DNA of 64,000 nucleotides from Petaurus breviceps papuanus (GCA_028583685.1 JAMXIF010000015.1:61002801-61066800); one strand, 5' to 3'; shown: positions 10,850 through 22,185, counted from the stretch's first letter. Notes: generated by a model from the sequence alone, not told the origin. Program-made: numbers and translations.

Positions 10850-11085
10850 GGACAAATCTAACTTCAGACATTTAATAGCTGTGTGACCCTGGACAAAGCA
10901 CTTAACGCTCCCCCCCCCACAGTTTCCTGACTCAGATTCCTCTTCTACAAAAATGTGAATGATATAACCTACCTCCTCCTAGGTTGTTGTGCACATAAAA
11001 TAAATAATATTTGTAAAACATTCAGCAAACCTTAAAACACTATATAAATGCTAATTATCATTACCTATTATTATTATTGCAGATA
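10850..11085 (+). mobile_element. MIR-type CORE-SINE
   Basis: Sense order: TAGCTGTGTGACCCTGGACAA, CAGTTTCCTGAC, CTACCTCCTCCTAGGTTGTTG, then CACTATATAAATGCTAATTA at the tail. Confidence 0.8.
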
Positions 11086-11129
11086 GACAAATTTCAATTT
11101 TCTCTTGGAAAGGAGGCTGCACTTACTTT

Positions 11130-11400
11130 GGAAAGGTCAAAACAGTATGATATAGGAGATAGTGCTTGACATAGAGTCAAGAAGGTCTGTGTTTAAGACA
11201 TATCTCCAATACTTACTAGAAGTATGATCAGAGGCAAGTGATCTAAACTCTCGGAACCTGTTTTTTTTTTCACCTGTACAATGGGGATAATAATAATAAT
11301 ATCTATTTCACAGAGTTGTTACTTGAGTGAAATAAGATAAGGAAATATCTGAAAATTTTCAGGGGAAATATAAATATCAGTTATTACTATTATTGTAAAT
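11130..11400 (+). mobile_element. MIR-type CORE-SINE
   Basis: Sense head (AGAGTCAAGAAGGTCTGTGTT), CACCTGTACAATGGGGATAA, TTCACAGAGTTGTTACTTGA, and an AT-rich tail like that of the copy at 10.85 kb. Confidence 0.7.
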
Positions 11401-12289
11401 AGATTATAATTTCTAATGAGAAAAAACCATGGCTGATCCAGTCAGTTTTAGTCAGGAACATCTGGTACATTTCAGCTTATGGCACATAGATGATGGGCAA
11501 GTCATTGAAATTCTCCTTGGCTAGGGTAGCTCCAAGACTGTAAGTTATGGAGCAGGTGCTAATCTACATTGAAAGAGGGGGTTTCCTCATTGGAGTTCCC
11601 TACACCAATGAAAACAGATCTAGACTAAAATCACTATTATTAGTACAGGTAGTCACTGACAATATTACGTGGGCTTTTGTTTTCTTTAGTGTTCTATGGC
11701 TATTTGATAACCATTTTGAAAGAAGTTTAATTTAAATTTTGCCTTGTCTAGTTTATTATTTTCCTATCTGTCATGAATTCAGAGAGGTGGGAAGAGTTAA
11801 GTGAGCATGAACTCTGAACTTAGTCTCTCTAAGTAAACATGAGGAAATTGGTATAAAAAATTTCTTGTTTGTTTTTTTTTGTATTTTTTTAGATAACACT
11901 TGAGTATTACATTTGTTTTTGGCATATAAACACAATGTTTTGGTGTTAATTAGGCTTTAGGATATGCTCTTCTGAATGCTCATCTTTCTGATGAAATTGT
12001 AACTTTGAATGCTTCTCCAAGATGTAAACAACTAAATATGGATAGGTGTGAACAAGGTGACAGACTGCTTAGGGATAATATCTTGGTTTTATGCAAATTA
12101 TGTGGCTATGCCACAGTTAGTTCTGAAATGAAATAATACAGCAAAAGTATTTTTTGATTTTCTTGATTATAGTTTGACTTTGTCCTTAATTATTATGATG
12201 TGCTCCTGGTGTTCCACATAAAGACAATCTATACACATTGTTTCAGGTTCTATGGCTAATAGAGACCCTAGGCTCATTGTTGGGTAAGA
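11401..12289. other. unassigned stretch
   Basis: About 0.9 kb with no recognised repeat or exon. The longest frame, 62 codons at 11547, shows no motif. Confidence 0.4.
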
Positions 12290-12780
12290 ATTCAGAGGGC
12301 ATCCCAGTTCAACTGTATAGGAACAGGAATACCTTCTAATGCATCCACTTGGAGAGCTCCAGCAATAAGGAACTCACTACTTCCTGAGGCAGCCAATTTC
12401 AATTTTTAGATAGCTTTAATGATTAGGAATATTTTCCTTCTATTAGCCAAAATCTGCCACTGCAGCTTTTGTAACCTGGGGTTCTTGTTCTGCCCCATGG
12501 GACTAAGTACAACCCTAATCCCTCTTTCAATAGAACAGCTAGGTGGTACAGTGGATAGAGTGCGAGGCTGGAGTCAAGGAGACCCGAGTTCAAATCCTGC
12601 CTCTCTTACCAGTTGTGTGACACTGAGCAAGTCACTTAACCCTATTTGTCTCAACTCTTCATCTGTAAAATGAACTGGAGAATAAAGTGGCAAAGCATTG
12701 TATCTTTGTCAAGAAAAACCCAAATGGGGTCATGGACAAAAATAACAAAATCCCTTTTGCACATCACAGTTCTTCAGATT
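12290..12780 (-). mobile_element. CR1/L3 LINE fragment, split by a SINE
   Basis: Carries the block order typical of antisense CR1/L3 3' regions: AATAAGGAACTCACTACTTCC, TGAGGCAGCCAATTTCA, GGAATATTTTCCTTCTA, TCTTGTTCTGCCCCATGGG, and TAATCCCTCTTTCA. After the SINE it resumes with CACATCACAGTTCTTCAGAT. Confidence 0.75.
12530..12748 (+). mobile_element. MAR1-type SINE
   Basis: Starts near AACAGCTAGGTGGTACAGTG, passes through TCACTTAACCCTATTTGTCT, and ends CCCAAATGGGGTCATGGACA. Flanks AATCCCTCTTTCA (12517-12529) and AATCCCTTTTGCA (12749-12761) match at 11 of 13 and are the target-site duplication inside the CR1 relic. Confidence 0.88.
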
Positions 12781-12946
12781 TTTTTTTTTTTGCTTTTTTT
12801 TTGGAGGGGGAAAGCAGGGCAATTGGGGTTAAGTGACTTGCCCAAGGTCACATGGCTAGTAAGGTAAGTGTCTGAGGCCAGATTTGAACTCAGGTCCTCC
12901 TGGTGCCAGGGCTGGTGCTCCATTCACTGTGCCATCTAGCTTCCCC
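12780..12946 (-). mobile_element. CORE-SINE, type A, antisense
   Basis: T-run, GGAGGGGGAAAGCAGGGC, CAATTGGGGTTAAGTGACTT, and the head complement CCATCTAGCTTCCCC at the right end. Confidence 0.9.
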
Positions 12947-13079
12947 TCACATTTATTCTTTAAATTTGTCCTTGTGTGGCATAAATTTTTGTCCCTTCCA
13001 CTACCTTGTTCCAACTTGTGAATGACCTTCTTATAATGGTGAAATGGAGAAAATAAGAGGCCATGACATCTCAGTAAAC

Positions 13080-13183
13080 TCAAGTGCAGGGATTCTCATT
13101 TTATTTCTTTGTACCTGCACTGCCAAGCACAGTGTCTTGTACTGTTGGGCACTTAATAAATTCTTGCTGCCTTGACTTGAATG
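13080..13183 (+). mobile_element. L2 3' end
   Basis: TTTCTTTGTACCTGCACTG, CCAAGCACAGTGTCTTGTAC and GGGCACTTAATAAATTCTTG are the L2 terminus. Confidence 0.75.
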
Positions 13184-14534
13184 TGGCCTGTTAGAATATA
13201 TAATAAGACTATTGCCTTTCTTGTTTTGTGTTAATGCAGCTTAAGTTTCTCTTAACTTTTCTCTGGACACCATGTCACATTGTTGAGATTCTTTCTCCAC
13301 TCCAATTAAGCAACAGACTAAACTAGGTATTCAGGGATGATACTATACTCTCATTTCATTATGCGGAGAAGACTTGAATCCATCAATTTGAAAGAATCAT
13401 ATGATTTTTTGCCATCAAATAAAGTAATTGATGCCACACAGGAAGCATCTTGTCATTGGCTAAGAATACATAAAATCATCAAGTGGTAAAGTAGTTCAGA
13501 GTGGCTCAGTGACCCTGAGCAAGCTCGAGCCTTTAGGAGGCAGACCTTTTATACATGGACCATATGGTAGCAAGAGAGATAGAAAGTGAACCCAGAGAGA
13601 AGCTTCTAATCTCTCCCCATTCCCATTGACCATACTATCAGAAAAACTGGTCCAGTAGCAGAAAATCATATCTAAAGGACACACAAAGGACAAATAGTGA
13701 TAGATGGATACAGAAAGATTGCCAGCCACAGTAGAAAGTCACTTCTCTTGTGCCAGAGAAAAATGATGAATATATACTGAAGAAAAGACTTTCAATAGTA
13801 ATCAGAAGTTGTTTAACCTTTGTCCATATGTGTCCTCTATACATAAATCTCACTGTAATTGTACTGTAAGTTTTAGGACTCCTGTCAACTCTGTGATTAC
13901 TTGTGGGAGACTATATCCTGGGCTTTGGGGGGAAATAAATTATTTGTACCAACTGTTTTTACTATAGTGTCTTAGAGATACTTTTTTTTCTTCTCTAAAA
14001 GCTTGTTCAAGTTTGGATGACTGATTTCAATGGGAAGCACACTGGTTGGAGCTTAGGAGCAACAGTATTAGAAATACATCCTCTCATGGTCACTCAACAG
14101 AACCCTGAGACTAATGAGTGACAGCTGCCTTTTAAAGATCTGACCCAGAGATCTGAGTAGGAGTCAGAAAAGTAACCCTGGAGAAACTACATTGTCTACT
14201 GATTAAGCTCTTACACTCTACTAAAATCCCTAGGTCTTATGTGTCTTCCCCATCCTGTACATATACGACTGATTATTTTTAAGCTAAGTAAAAGATTTGA
14301 ATAGAGACAAATCAAATTTTTTTAGGTTTATCTTATTACTCTAATCTGACAAAATCTTTTTTGGCATCTAGTCCTGTGCCTAAAGTATTAGCTATCCTTT
14401 ACATCTTCATGACATCAAGAAATTGAACCATCATTTCATCTATATGTGATGCATCTAAGTCATTGGTTAAAGACTAACATTGCAGGATGGACACCAGATC
14501 CATAAAAGATTATAGCAGAGACCTATCACTACTC
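13184..14534. other. unassigned stretch with a possible poly(A) region
   Basis: No repeat family assigned. At 13840-13960 a TATACATAAAT block is followed by an AATAAA hexamer (13934-13939) and a T/G-rich stretch. That pattern fits an LTR or a 3' UTR end, but no matching terminal repeats or coding sequence were seen. Confidence 0.3.
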
Positions 14535-14990
14535 TTTGAAGGTAGTTTGGCAAAATGAATACACTGGTTGATTTGGGCATTAGAAAAACTGGGTTTCAAT
14601 CTTGACCCTGGCTTGTGCTATATAACCATGGACAAGTCATTCAACCTCACTCTGCCACAGGCAAATTCTCTAAGACAATACATTAGAGAAGGATCCACGT
14701 CTGACTTCATGAATAGAATCCTAACAGCAATGAAATAGAGAATTCTTTATGTGCCAATTTTGAATCTTATCATTCAACCACTAGTGAAATATTCACAGAG
14801 TGCCTTGCACATAGTAAGGACTTAAAGGTAGATGAGTAAGTGAACGATACTATATTTACTACGTAATGGCTGCATAACGTGAGGCAAACCATTTCTGGGT
14901 CTCTGTTTTCTTATCTGTAATATGAGAGACCTGGATTAAATCACCCAAGTCCTACCCAGCTCTAAAGTTTATGCTCAATGTTCTTCCTGG
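14535..14990 (+). mobile_element. cluster of two old CORE-SINE relics with an L2-like tail
   Basis: First head near 14550-14660 (ACTGGGTTTCAATCTTGACCC), a tail block GAGTGCCTTGCACATAGTAAG (about 14799), then a second core (TCTGGGTCTCTGTTTTCTTAT). Boundaries are vague. Confidence 0.5.
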
Positions 14991-15734
14991 TACCTGTTAG
15001 CCTACTTCACAATGAGACGTCCCAGCTCCACTCCTTCTTTCTTGACCTTTTAAATATAAACTTGTATATATATATATATATATATAAATTGTATTTATAA
15101 AACCAACACCAAAGGCCCTTTGAGACCCTATGATATCCATTTTGTCTTAGTCTCTGGTACCTCAGCATGACTAACTTCCCAATTCTTAGTTGGGATGGAT
15201 CCATTTTATTTCTTTTCACTTGGAAATAATTACTTGCAAACTAGGGAATCCAAGAAAGAACATTAGATGAATTCAGAGAAACCTTTTATTGTTCTTTTTT
15301 GTTCCTACCTCTCTTTTGAGAGTCCCTGGGTTCCTAAAGTGCTGCTTGATAGCACAAAGTCCTCAGGTGCCCACTTAGACCGGCCTTTCACAGAAGTACT
15401 TTTCTCTCTGAGTAATGATGCTGCTTCATCTGCTTTTGTTCTGTCTTCTTTTTGTTGGCTTAGTGTAGTGATGATTCTAGTGCTGACCATGGTACTTCTA
15501 ATGTCTTATTCATGTGTTTACCACAGTTTGCTATCTACTCTTCAAGTTTTTTTAGTCTTTCTATCTTCTTTCCCTCAGTGTTCAGCTTCTATAATCATAT
15601 TAATCTTGTTGTTTTTTTCCCTTCCCCACTCCTTTTTCTCTGGTCTTTAGTGATCTGGAAAGGTTCCTGGAGATCATCATGATTTTTATTAATAATAGTA
15701 GTTATTGGTCCCTTTCTCTTGGTTGAGGCAACAT
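14991..15734. other. unassigned stretch with a (TA)n run at about 15065-15086
   Basis: A (TA)11 microsatellite, otherwise no recognised repeat. The 127-codon frame at 15267-15650 is rich in F, L and S and overlaps a 61-codon frame on the other strand. It has no start context, domain or splice support and I treat it as chance. Confidence 0.4.
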
Positions 15735-15984
15735 TTTGTTGTTCAATCACTTAATCGTGTCACTCTCTGTGACCCCATCTTTTTGTTTTTGGCAAAAATA
15801 CTAAAGTGGTTTGCTGATTCCTTCTCCAGCTCATTTTACAGATAAGGAAACTGAGGCAAACAGGGTTAAGTGACTTGCCCAGTGTCATACAGCTAAGTGT
15901 TTGAGGCTGAACTTAAACTCAGGAAGAGGCATCTCCCTGACACCAGTCCTGGTATTCTATCCACTGCACCATCTAGCTGCCCAG
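15735..15984 (-). mobile_element. MAR1-type SINE, antisense
   Basis: GTTGTTCAATCACTTAATCG, TGACCCCATCTTTTTG, CCTTCTCCAGCTCATTTTAC, GGGTTAAGTGACTTGCCCAG, and the head complement CACCATCTAGCTGCCC. Confidence 0.92.
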
Positions 15985-16370
15985 AGACAACATGGGATAA
16001 ATCAAAAATTCTTAACATAGAGTGTTTCCCATCCTTATACTGTCTAGTTATTTTAAATACTCTAAAACAATATTGATTAATGTGGCTGATATATGGAACA
16101 TCCCTATTTTTCTCTCATGGTTAAATCTATTTAAGCTTTAATTTTGTCTTTTTATCTATTCCTAAAAAGTTTTACTTTTAAAAATCATATCATACTCAGG
16201 TCTACCCCAATAATTCTTATGAACTACCCAATTACTAATAACAATCCTACACATACATTTTACATTTCTTTGTGTAAAGGTAAACAGTCTGTCCTTATTG
16301 AGTCCCTTATAATTAGTCTTTTATATATACCTTATATTTCACTCGCTGTTTACATATCAAAATTTGTTAA
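15985..16370. other. unassigned AT-rich stretch
   Basis: No gene or repeat family recognised. Confidence 0.35.
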
Positions 16371-16383
16371 GTTCAGGTTTTGA

Positions 16384-16740
16384 GTTTTTTTAAACAAAAT
16401 CCTGAATGTTTGACAATTAATTGAATATCCATTTCTTTTTCCATTCAGGATTATGCTTAACTTTGCTGGGTATAATATTTTTCGTTGCAACCCCAGTTCT
16501 TTTGCTCTTTGATATATAGTGTTCCAAGTCCTGCAGTTTTTTAGTGTCACTGCCCCTGGGTCTTGTGTGATTCTAATTGTGGTACCACCACATTTAAATT
16601 GTTTTTTTTTCTTGTTACCTATAATATTTTCCCTTGAGCTGGGAGTTTTGAAATTTGACCATGATAGTCCTCTAGGTTTTCTCATAGAATCTCTTTCAGG
16701 TGGTGATTGGTGAAATTTTTTTTCTATTTCTACTTTCTCT
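16384..16740 (-). pseudogene. L1 ORF1 C-terminal domain fragment
   Basis: The minus strand reads a continuous ORF1 C-terminal segment with TTIRITQDPGAVTLKNCRTW, then IYQRAKELGLQRK and YPAKLSIILNGKRNGYSI, the conserved ORF1p CTD that pairs with the RRM in RNA binding. Codons run open for about 120 residues. The start methionine of the open frame (16763) lies in the inserted hAT element and is not the gene's start. Confidence 0.85.
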
Positions 16741-17226
16741 TGTTCTAGTGCATAGGTTCCCAAAGTGGGACAATACTATCTCCTGGGGGGTGCTGAAATA
16801 AATGTGGGGAATGGTAGTATTCTTGGGTACAATTGGGGAGCATTGATTAAAAATAAGGGGGGGTAGAAGCATAAGGAAAGAATAGAAGATAAGAAAACTT
16901 TGCAAAACCATTTCTACATGTTTCATCTGTTGTGTAACAGAGTTAAAGTCATAGTGATCAAATTATTTTCCAAATAAACAAACAAATGCAAGTTATAAGT
17001 GAACAGTGGTCAAGTCTGCCAACACTTCTTAACAAGCAATTATTAGAAGGTGAAGGTGTCACACATTGTCAGGAAGTCCAACATGCATAGGCAGAAATAT
17101 GTGCATGTAATGAAATGTTTACAATATGATACTGTATGATTACATAAGGTAAAATTGTGTCATCAAAATTTCAATGCAGGAAAAAAACCACAAACTTACA
17201 ATAAAATATTCAATTTAAGATATGAC

Positions 17227-17227
<1 letters not shown>

Positions 17228-17306
<79 letters not shown>
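17228..17306. repeat. (TA)n(TG)n microsatellite
   Basis: Sits exactly at the 5' junction of the inner HAL1. The reading frames across it are low-complexity artefacts. Confidence 0.95.
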
Positions 17307-17308
<2 letters not shown>

Positions 17309-18115
17309 GGAAACAAATTTTGGAGCTGCAGAACCCACAAAATGACACAGAGAAGTCCCGCTGAGGAAAGCCTGGTAGGCCGGCAGGAATTGGCCAGCGC
17401 AGTGCTTTGCGAGCCCAGCCCAGCTCCACACCAAGGCTTTAGCCCCAGGGTAGACCTGACCAGCCTCTGGCTGGAGGGACTCCAGATCAGCTGCAGCTGT
17501 GGCCGTTTCCAAATTTATCAACACATGGATGAGAAGGACAAAATGAGAGGTCAGTGCAGTCTGGACTTTGGGACCCAGTAAGTGGGAGTACTTGGCTTTT
17601 ACTCCCCGGGGCAAGAAGCTGCTAAGTCGCTGGCACAGTCAGTGCCACGTGGCAGCTTCAGCTCCTGGCCTGCAGAGTGAAGGGGGACCAAGCACTAGTC
17701 AGAGGGGTAATCACTCTTCCTTTAACCTTCTTGGATCTCGATTGCAGTCTAGGGTGGAGGTGCTGGGGTGTGTGTCAAGCTTGCCAGAGCGTGTGGAGAC
17801 CTCAGAGAGGGCACCCATTTAATACCTCCAGCAGCTGAGAAAATCCCAGCATTTGGGACGAAAGCTCCCCTGTCTGGTGGCAGAGTCCTACTGTGGCAAA
17901 AAGCCCAGGGATCAAGTGACTGAGGGGTGACATGACCAGGCAAAGAAACAAAGCAGACAGAAGATTCCAACATTAGACTCCTATTTTGGGGACAAAAAGG
18001 AGCAAAGCATGGAACAGGAGGAAAACAGTGAAGTCAGAACCCTGCACCAAAAGCTTCAAAGGAAAATATGAGCTGGTAACAGTCCATAGAGGACCTTAAG
18101 AAGCAGATAAGAGAA

Positions 18116-18948
18116 GTGGAGGAAAAAATGGGGAGAGAAATGAGAACAATGCAAGAAAATTATGAAATGAGAGTCAACAGCCTGACTGAGGAAAATCATA
18201 CCTTAAAAAATAGACTAACTCAAGTAGCAAAAGAGGCTCAAAAAGGCAATGAGGAGAAGAATGCTTTAAAAAGCCGAATTTGCCAGATGGAAAAAGAATC
18301 TCAAAAGCTCACTGAGGAGAATCATTGCATCAGAATTAGAGTGGAGCAAATGGAAGCTAATGACTTTATGAGAAATCAAGATACTGTTAAACAGATCCAG
18401 ACAAATGAAAGAATAGAAGGCTATGTGAAATATCTCATGGGAAAAACCACTGACCTGGAAAATAGATTCAGGAGAGATAATTTAAAAATTAATGGACTAC
18501 CCGAAAGCCATGGTCAAAGAAAGAACCTAGAAATCATCCTCCAGGAAGTTCTCAAAGAAAACTGCCCTGATGTTTTAGAACCAGAGGGCAAAATAGAGGT
18601 TGAAAGAATACACTGATCACCTCCTGAAAAAGATCCCAAAAAGAAAACTCCTAGGAATACTATAGCCAGGTTCTGAAATTCCCAGATCAAGGAGAGAATA
18701 TTACAAGCAGCCAGGAAGAAACAATTTTAATATTGTGAAAACACAATCAGGATAACACAAGATCTGGCAGCTTCTACACTGAGGGATCGAAGGGCTTGGA
18801 ATATGATAATCCAGAGGGCAAAAGAGCTGGGATTAAAACCAAGAATCACCTACCCAGCAAAACTGAGTATCATGTTTCAGGGGAAATATATGGTCATTCA
18901 GTGGAATAGAGGACTTTCAAGCATTCTTACTGAAAAAAACCAGAGTTG
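18116..18948 (+). pseudogene. HAL1 ORF1, lightly damaged
   Basis: Open for 166 codons from ATG 18116. Residues 1-95 are a heptad-rich coiled coil (LTEENHTLKNRLTQVAKEAQ), then MEANDFMRNQDTVKQIQ and the start of the RRM (DNLKINGLPE). A TGA stop at 18614 lies where related copies suggest arginine (CGA), as expected from CpG decay. The same frame then continues through SPPEKDPKKKTPRNTIARF and the C-terminal domain (ITQDLAASTLRDRRAWN, RITYPAKLSIMFQGK) with only two more stops before the frame shifts near 18.89 kb. ORF1p acts as a trimer coating the element RNA. An ATG further upstream cannot be excluded. Confidence 0.85.
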
Positions 18949-19765
18949 AATAGAAAATTTGAAATTCAGATACAAGAAGCAAGAGGAGCATGAGAAGGTA
19001 AACATGGAAAAGAAATCACAAGGAACTTACCAAAGTTGAACTATTAACATTGCTACATGGAAGAACAATAATTGTAACTTATGAAACTTTTCTCAGTAGT
19101 TGAAGGGAATAGAAATATATGTGCGTGTGTGTCTGTATATGAGGGTATATGGGCATATGAATACATATGTGAATGTGTGTATATATGTTTACAAGTATAC
19201 ATAGATAGAGGGCACAGGACCAATTTAACAGGAAGGGATGATACTTAAAAGGTGAAATTAAGAGGTGAGAGAGGAATATGATGAGAGGAGATGGAGAGAG
19301 ACAGAATGGGGTAAATTATCTCATATAGAAGAGGCAAGGGAAAATGGTTACAATGGAGGGGAAGAATAGGAAGGCAAAAGGGAATGGGTCAACCTTGTTC
19401 CCATTGAATTTGGCTTGAGGAGAGAATGAAATATACACTAAATAGAGTATCTCACCCTCCAGGAGAGTAGGGGGGGGTGGGGAAGGGGATGAGAGGGGGA
19501 TGATGGAAGGGAGGGCAAGCTGGGGGGGAGGGAAGTTGGAAGCACCCACTTTTGAAAGGGGATGGGATCAAAGTAGAGAATAGAACAAGTGGGAGGTGGG
19601 ATAGGAGGGAGGAAAATATACTTAGTCTTTTACAATATATCTACTATGTTATTGTTTTTCATCAGCCACACATGTACAACCTATACTGAACTGCTTATCT
19701 TCCCTGTAAGGGTGGGTGATGAGGGAGGAAGGGAGTGAATATGGAATTCAAAGTTTTAAAATAAA

Positions 19766-19766
<1 letters not shown>

Positions 19767-19814
<48 letters not shown>
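19767..19814. repeat. (TA)n(TG)n microsatellite in HAL1 3' UTR
   Basis: Uninterrupted TA then TG dinucleotides. Confidence 0.95.
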
Positions 19815-19816
<2 letters not shown>

Positions 19817-20967
19817 CTATTATTAATCCCATTTTACATGTAATTGGGAAATAAGATATACAAGCCACTGGGGTATAGAGATCCACCATGCCCTACTGGA
19901 AAAGTCAAAGGGTGTATGGGAGAAGATATGGGAGAGAGCAGATTGGAGGAGGGGATATCCTGTGGGACTACTATTTTGGGGCGATGGGTAGGGGGAAAAA
20001 GGGGAGAAAATTGGTAATTCAAAATCTGGCATAAATGAATGATGTAAATCAGAAGATAAAGCATTTGAAATATATATATATTGAAAAGATGCCATTTTCA
20101 ATAAAACTATTAAAGGGTTAAAGAAAGTAGATTTCGGGGGGTTGTGCTGAGTAATTTGTTTTTTGAAAAGGGGGAAATAGACCAAATAAGTTTGGGAACC
20201 TCTGTTCTAATGCTTCATGGCAATTTTCTTTAATTATTTCTTGTATTACTGTATCAAGATTCCTTTTATTTTTTTTTATCATAGCCTTTAGGTAGTCCAA
20301 TTATTCTTATGTTTTATCTTCTTGATCTGCTCTCCAGATAAATTGTTTTTCCTATAGGATGTTTCACATTCTCTTCTATTTTTTCATTCTTTATATTTTG
20401 TTTAATTATTTCTTGGTCTCATAACTTTGCTAGCTTCCCCTTACCCACTTTTAATTTTCAAGGGGCCATTTTCTTGCTTAAGATTCTGTATCTCCTTTTC
20501 TAATTGGTTAACTTTCTTTTCATAATCTTGTTTTTCTTTAATTATTCTTATTTTTAAAACATTTTCCTCAATCTCTCATGTGATTTTAAAATTCTCTTTG
20601 GTACAGAAAGGCTTTTTTTTTTCTTCAGTATCCTCCTCTGAAGAGTAACCATGGTTTTCTCCATTCCCAAAGTAACTTTTCATTGTTGGATTCTTTCTCC
20701 TTTGCCTGTTCATTTTTTTTTCTTTTTTGGTGTGAAAGCTTATTTTCTGTGATCACCTCTAGCCCTGGGGTGTAGCAGACAGTGCCTCTGGTCTCAGGTC
20801 CTCCTTCAATTCTCCCCTCCAGCTTGGAACTGAAACCAAGAATTCCATTCTCCTGTAAGTGCCCACAGCCATCAGAGTCCCTCTGAGGCACTATTATATC
20901 TTGTTTGTGGGAGAAATCTGGAGAGCTTGGAATTTTATGACCTATTCTGCTATCTTCCCAGAATCCT

Positions 20968-21181
20968 CTGAATCTGTGAACTTAAAAAATTCAAGAGCTG
21001 TATCTTAATATAATTGTTTTTAATATGATTAGTTTCCATTATAATTCTATGTATTCTAAATATACATAATTCTATATATTTTATTTTACATATTTAAAAA
21101 GTATTCTTCTGAGGATCCCATAAGCCCCACCAGATTGGCAAAAGAGTGTCCATCACTTAATAAAGGTTAAGAACCTCTCTG
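20968..21181. mobile_element. hAT-type relic, same family as 7393-7603
   Basis: Ends AAAGGTTAAGAACCTCTCTG at the right. The interior phrase AGTATTCTTCTGAGGATCCC and the following AGCCCCACCAGATT parallel the copy at 7.5 kb. The left end is not clear. Confidence 0.6.
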
Positions 21182-21300
21182 TGTGTAGCATAAGCAGCTG
21201 GCCTTGGGGTCAAGGAAGCTCTTGGTTCAACTTCCCTCTCTGATGCAGACTGTCTGCGTATGTCCCTTATCCTCTTAATGCACCAGGTATGCTCTGAGTA
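21182..21300 (+). mobile_element. CORE-SINE head fragment
   Basis: AGCAGCTGGCCTTGGGGTCAA, CTTGGTTCAACTTCCCTCTC and a decayed core. Diverged. Confidence 0.5.
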
Positions 21301-21303
21301 CTC

Positions 21304-21532
21304 CATTGTTATTCAATCATTTCAGACACTTTGTCATCCTATTTGGGGGTTTTTTTGGCAAAAATATTAGAATGGTTTGCCATGTCCTTCTCCATTTCAT
21401 TTACAAATGAGGAAACAGGGTGAAGTGATTTGCCCAGGGTCACACAGCTAGTAAATGTCTAAGGAAGGATTTGAAGTCAAGTCCAGTTGACTTCAGGATC
21501 AGCATTCTTATCCACTACACTACCTAGCTCAG
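21304..21532 (-). mobile_element. MAR1-type SINE, antisense
   Basis: ATTGTTATTCAATCATTTCAG, GGTTTGCCATGTCCTTCTCC, TTTGCCCAGGGTCACACAGC, and the head complement CACTACCTAGCT. Confidence 0.9.
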
Positions 21533-21714
21533 TGCTGTGCAACTTTTCTAAATTAGAGAGAAGGTACTGGTCTATATTAGTAAAGAAAGTTTCTCATTCA
21601 GAGTTCCAGACACCAATAAAATCTCAAGTCAGGCGAAAAAAAAATAAACCAAAGTAAAACACACAAATCCCACTCCCAAGCCTGATATTTATATTGTTTT
21701 AATGTTTTTGTACA

Positions 21715-21860
21715 TATATTTTCCTTTGACCTTCAGATTAACTCTATAGGGTAGGTACTATAAGTGATATTACCTCCATTTTGTAAATGAGTAGATTGAG
21801 ACCCAAATAGATAAAATGACTTACTAAAGGTAATATAAGTAGAAAGTAGAAGGGCAATTA
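21715..21860 (-). mobile_element. MIR relic, antisense
   Basis: TAGGGTAGGTACTATAAGTG, CCATTTTGTAAATGAGTAGA and TTACTAAAGGTAATATAAGT follow the antisense MIR order. Confidence 0.6.
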
Positions 21861-21939
21861 TATCTCTCTGGTTGATTATTCACTCCCTTAACAAAAATAT
21901 TTATTGAGTACCTAAGACATAGAAACCACTTTGTGCTTC

Positions 21940-22185
21940 CAGGAAAAGTAGCACAGGGGATAGAGTCCTACATTCAGAATGCAAATTTAAATCCCTCCTC
22001 AGATACTTACTATGTGTCACCAGGGGTAATTCATTTAACCTCCGTGAATATGTTTCCCTTATTTGCAAAATGGTGAAAATACCTGTGGCACTCATCTCAC
22101 AGGGCTGTTGTGAGGCACAAATGAAATAATATATACAGATATGTGTGTGTTTATTTTGATAAAGTTTAAAGTGCTGCATAACTTT
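21940..22185 (+). mobile_element. MIR-type CORE-SINE
   Basis: Head AAAAGTAGCACAGGGGATAG, core TTCATTTAACCTCCGTGAAT, then CTCACAGGGCTGTTGTGAGG and AAAGTTTAAAGTGCTGCATA. Confidence 0.75.

Larger units (their letters stand above)
17307..20082 (+). mobile_element. HAL1 (half-L1), inner element of the nest
   Basis: Enters at GAGCTGCAGAACCCACAAAA, which corresponds to about 7905 in the other HAL1, so roughly the first 100 bases are missing. Then 5' UTR, ORF1 (18.1-18.95 kb) and the G-rich 3' UTR with no ORF2 between. It ends near 20082 in a TA-rich tail. It is better preserved than the copy at 7.8 kb. Confidence 0.85.
16751..20204. mobile_element. hAT-type element, split by a HAL1
   Basis: Left end CATAGGTTCCCAAAGTGG (from 16751); right end, reversed, CAGAGGTTCCCAAACTTATT (ends 20204). 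Flanking 8-bp duplication TTCTAGTG (16743-16750) and TTCTAATG (20205-20212), 7 of 8 identical. Without the inner HAL1 the element is about 0.6-0.7 kb. No transposase frame is recognisable in what remains. Confidence 0.85.
16371..20965 (-). mobile_element. outer L1/HAL1 of a three-level nest (antisense)
   Basis: Left part 16371-16742 encodes the end of ORF1 on the minus strand. The right part 20213-20965 continues upstream through the middle of ORF1 (IIKENCHEALE, about 20214-20250), its coiled-coil part and the 5' UTR, to the L1 start block near 20965. The two parts are one copy split by the hAT element at 16751-20204. The 3' part of this copy is missing or unrecognised left of 16371. Confidence 0.85.

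Noticed and set aside
13840-13980. LTR or gene 3' end around AATAAA at about 13934
   Set aside because: One hexamer and a T/G-rich flank are not enough; no paired repeat or coding part was found.
15267-15650. 127-codon + strand frame rich in Leu, Phe and Ser
   Set aside because: No motif, no splice context, overlaps an opposite-strand frame, and composition mirrors T-rich DNA.
17196-17614. 119- and 128-codon frames on both strands
   Set aside because: They run through the (TA)n(TG)n repeat and the HAL1 5' UTR.
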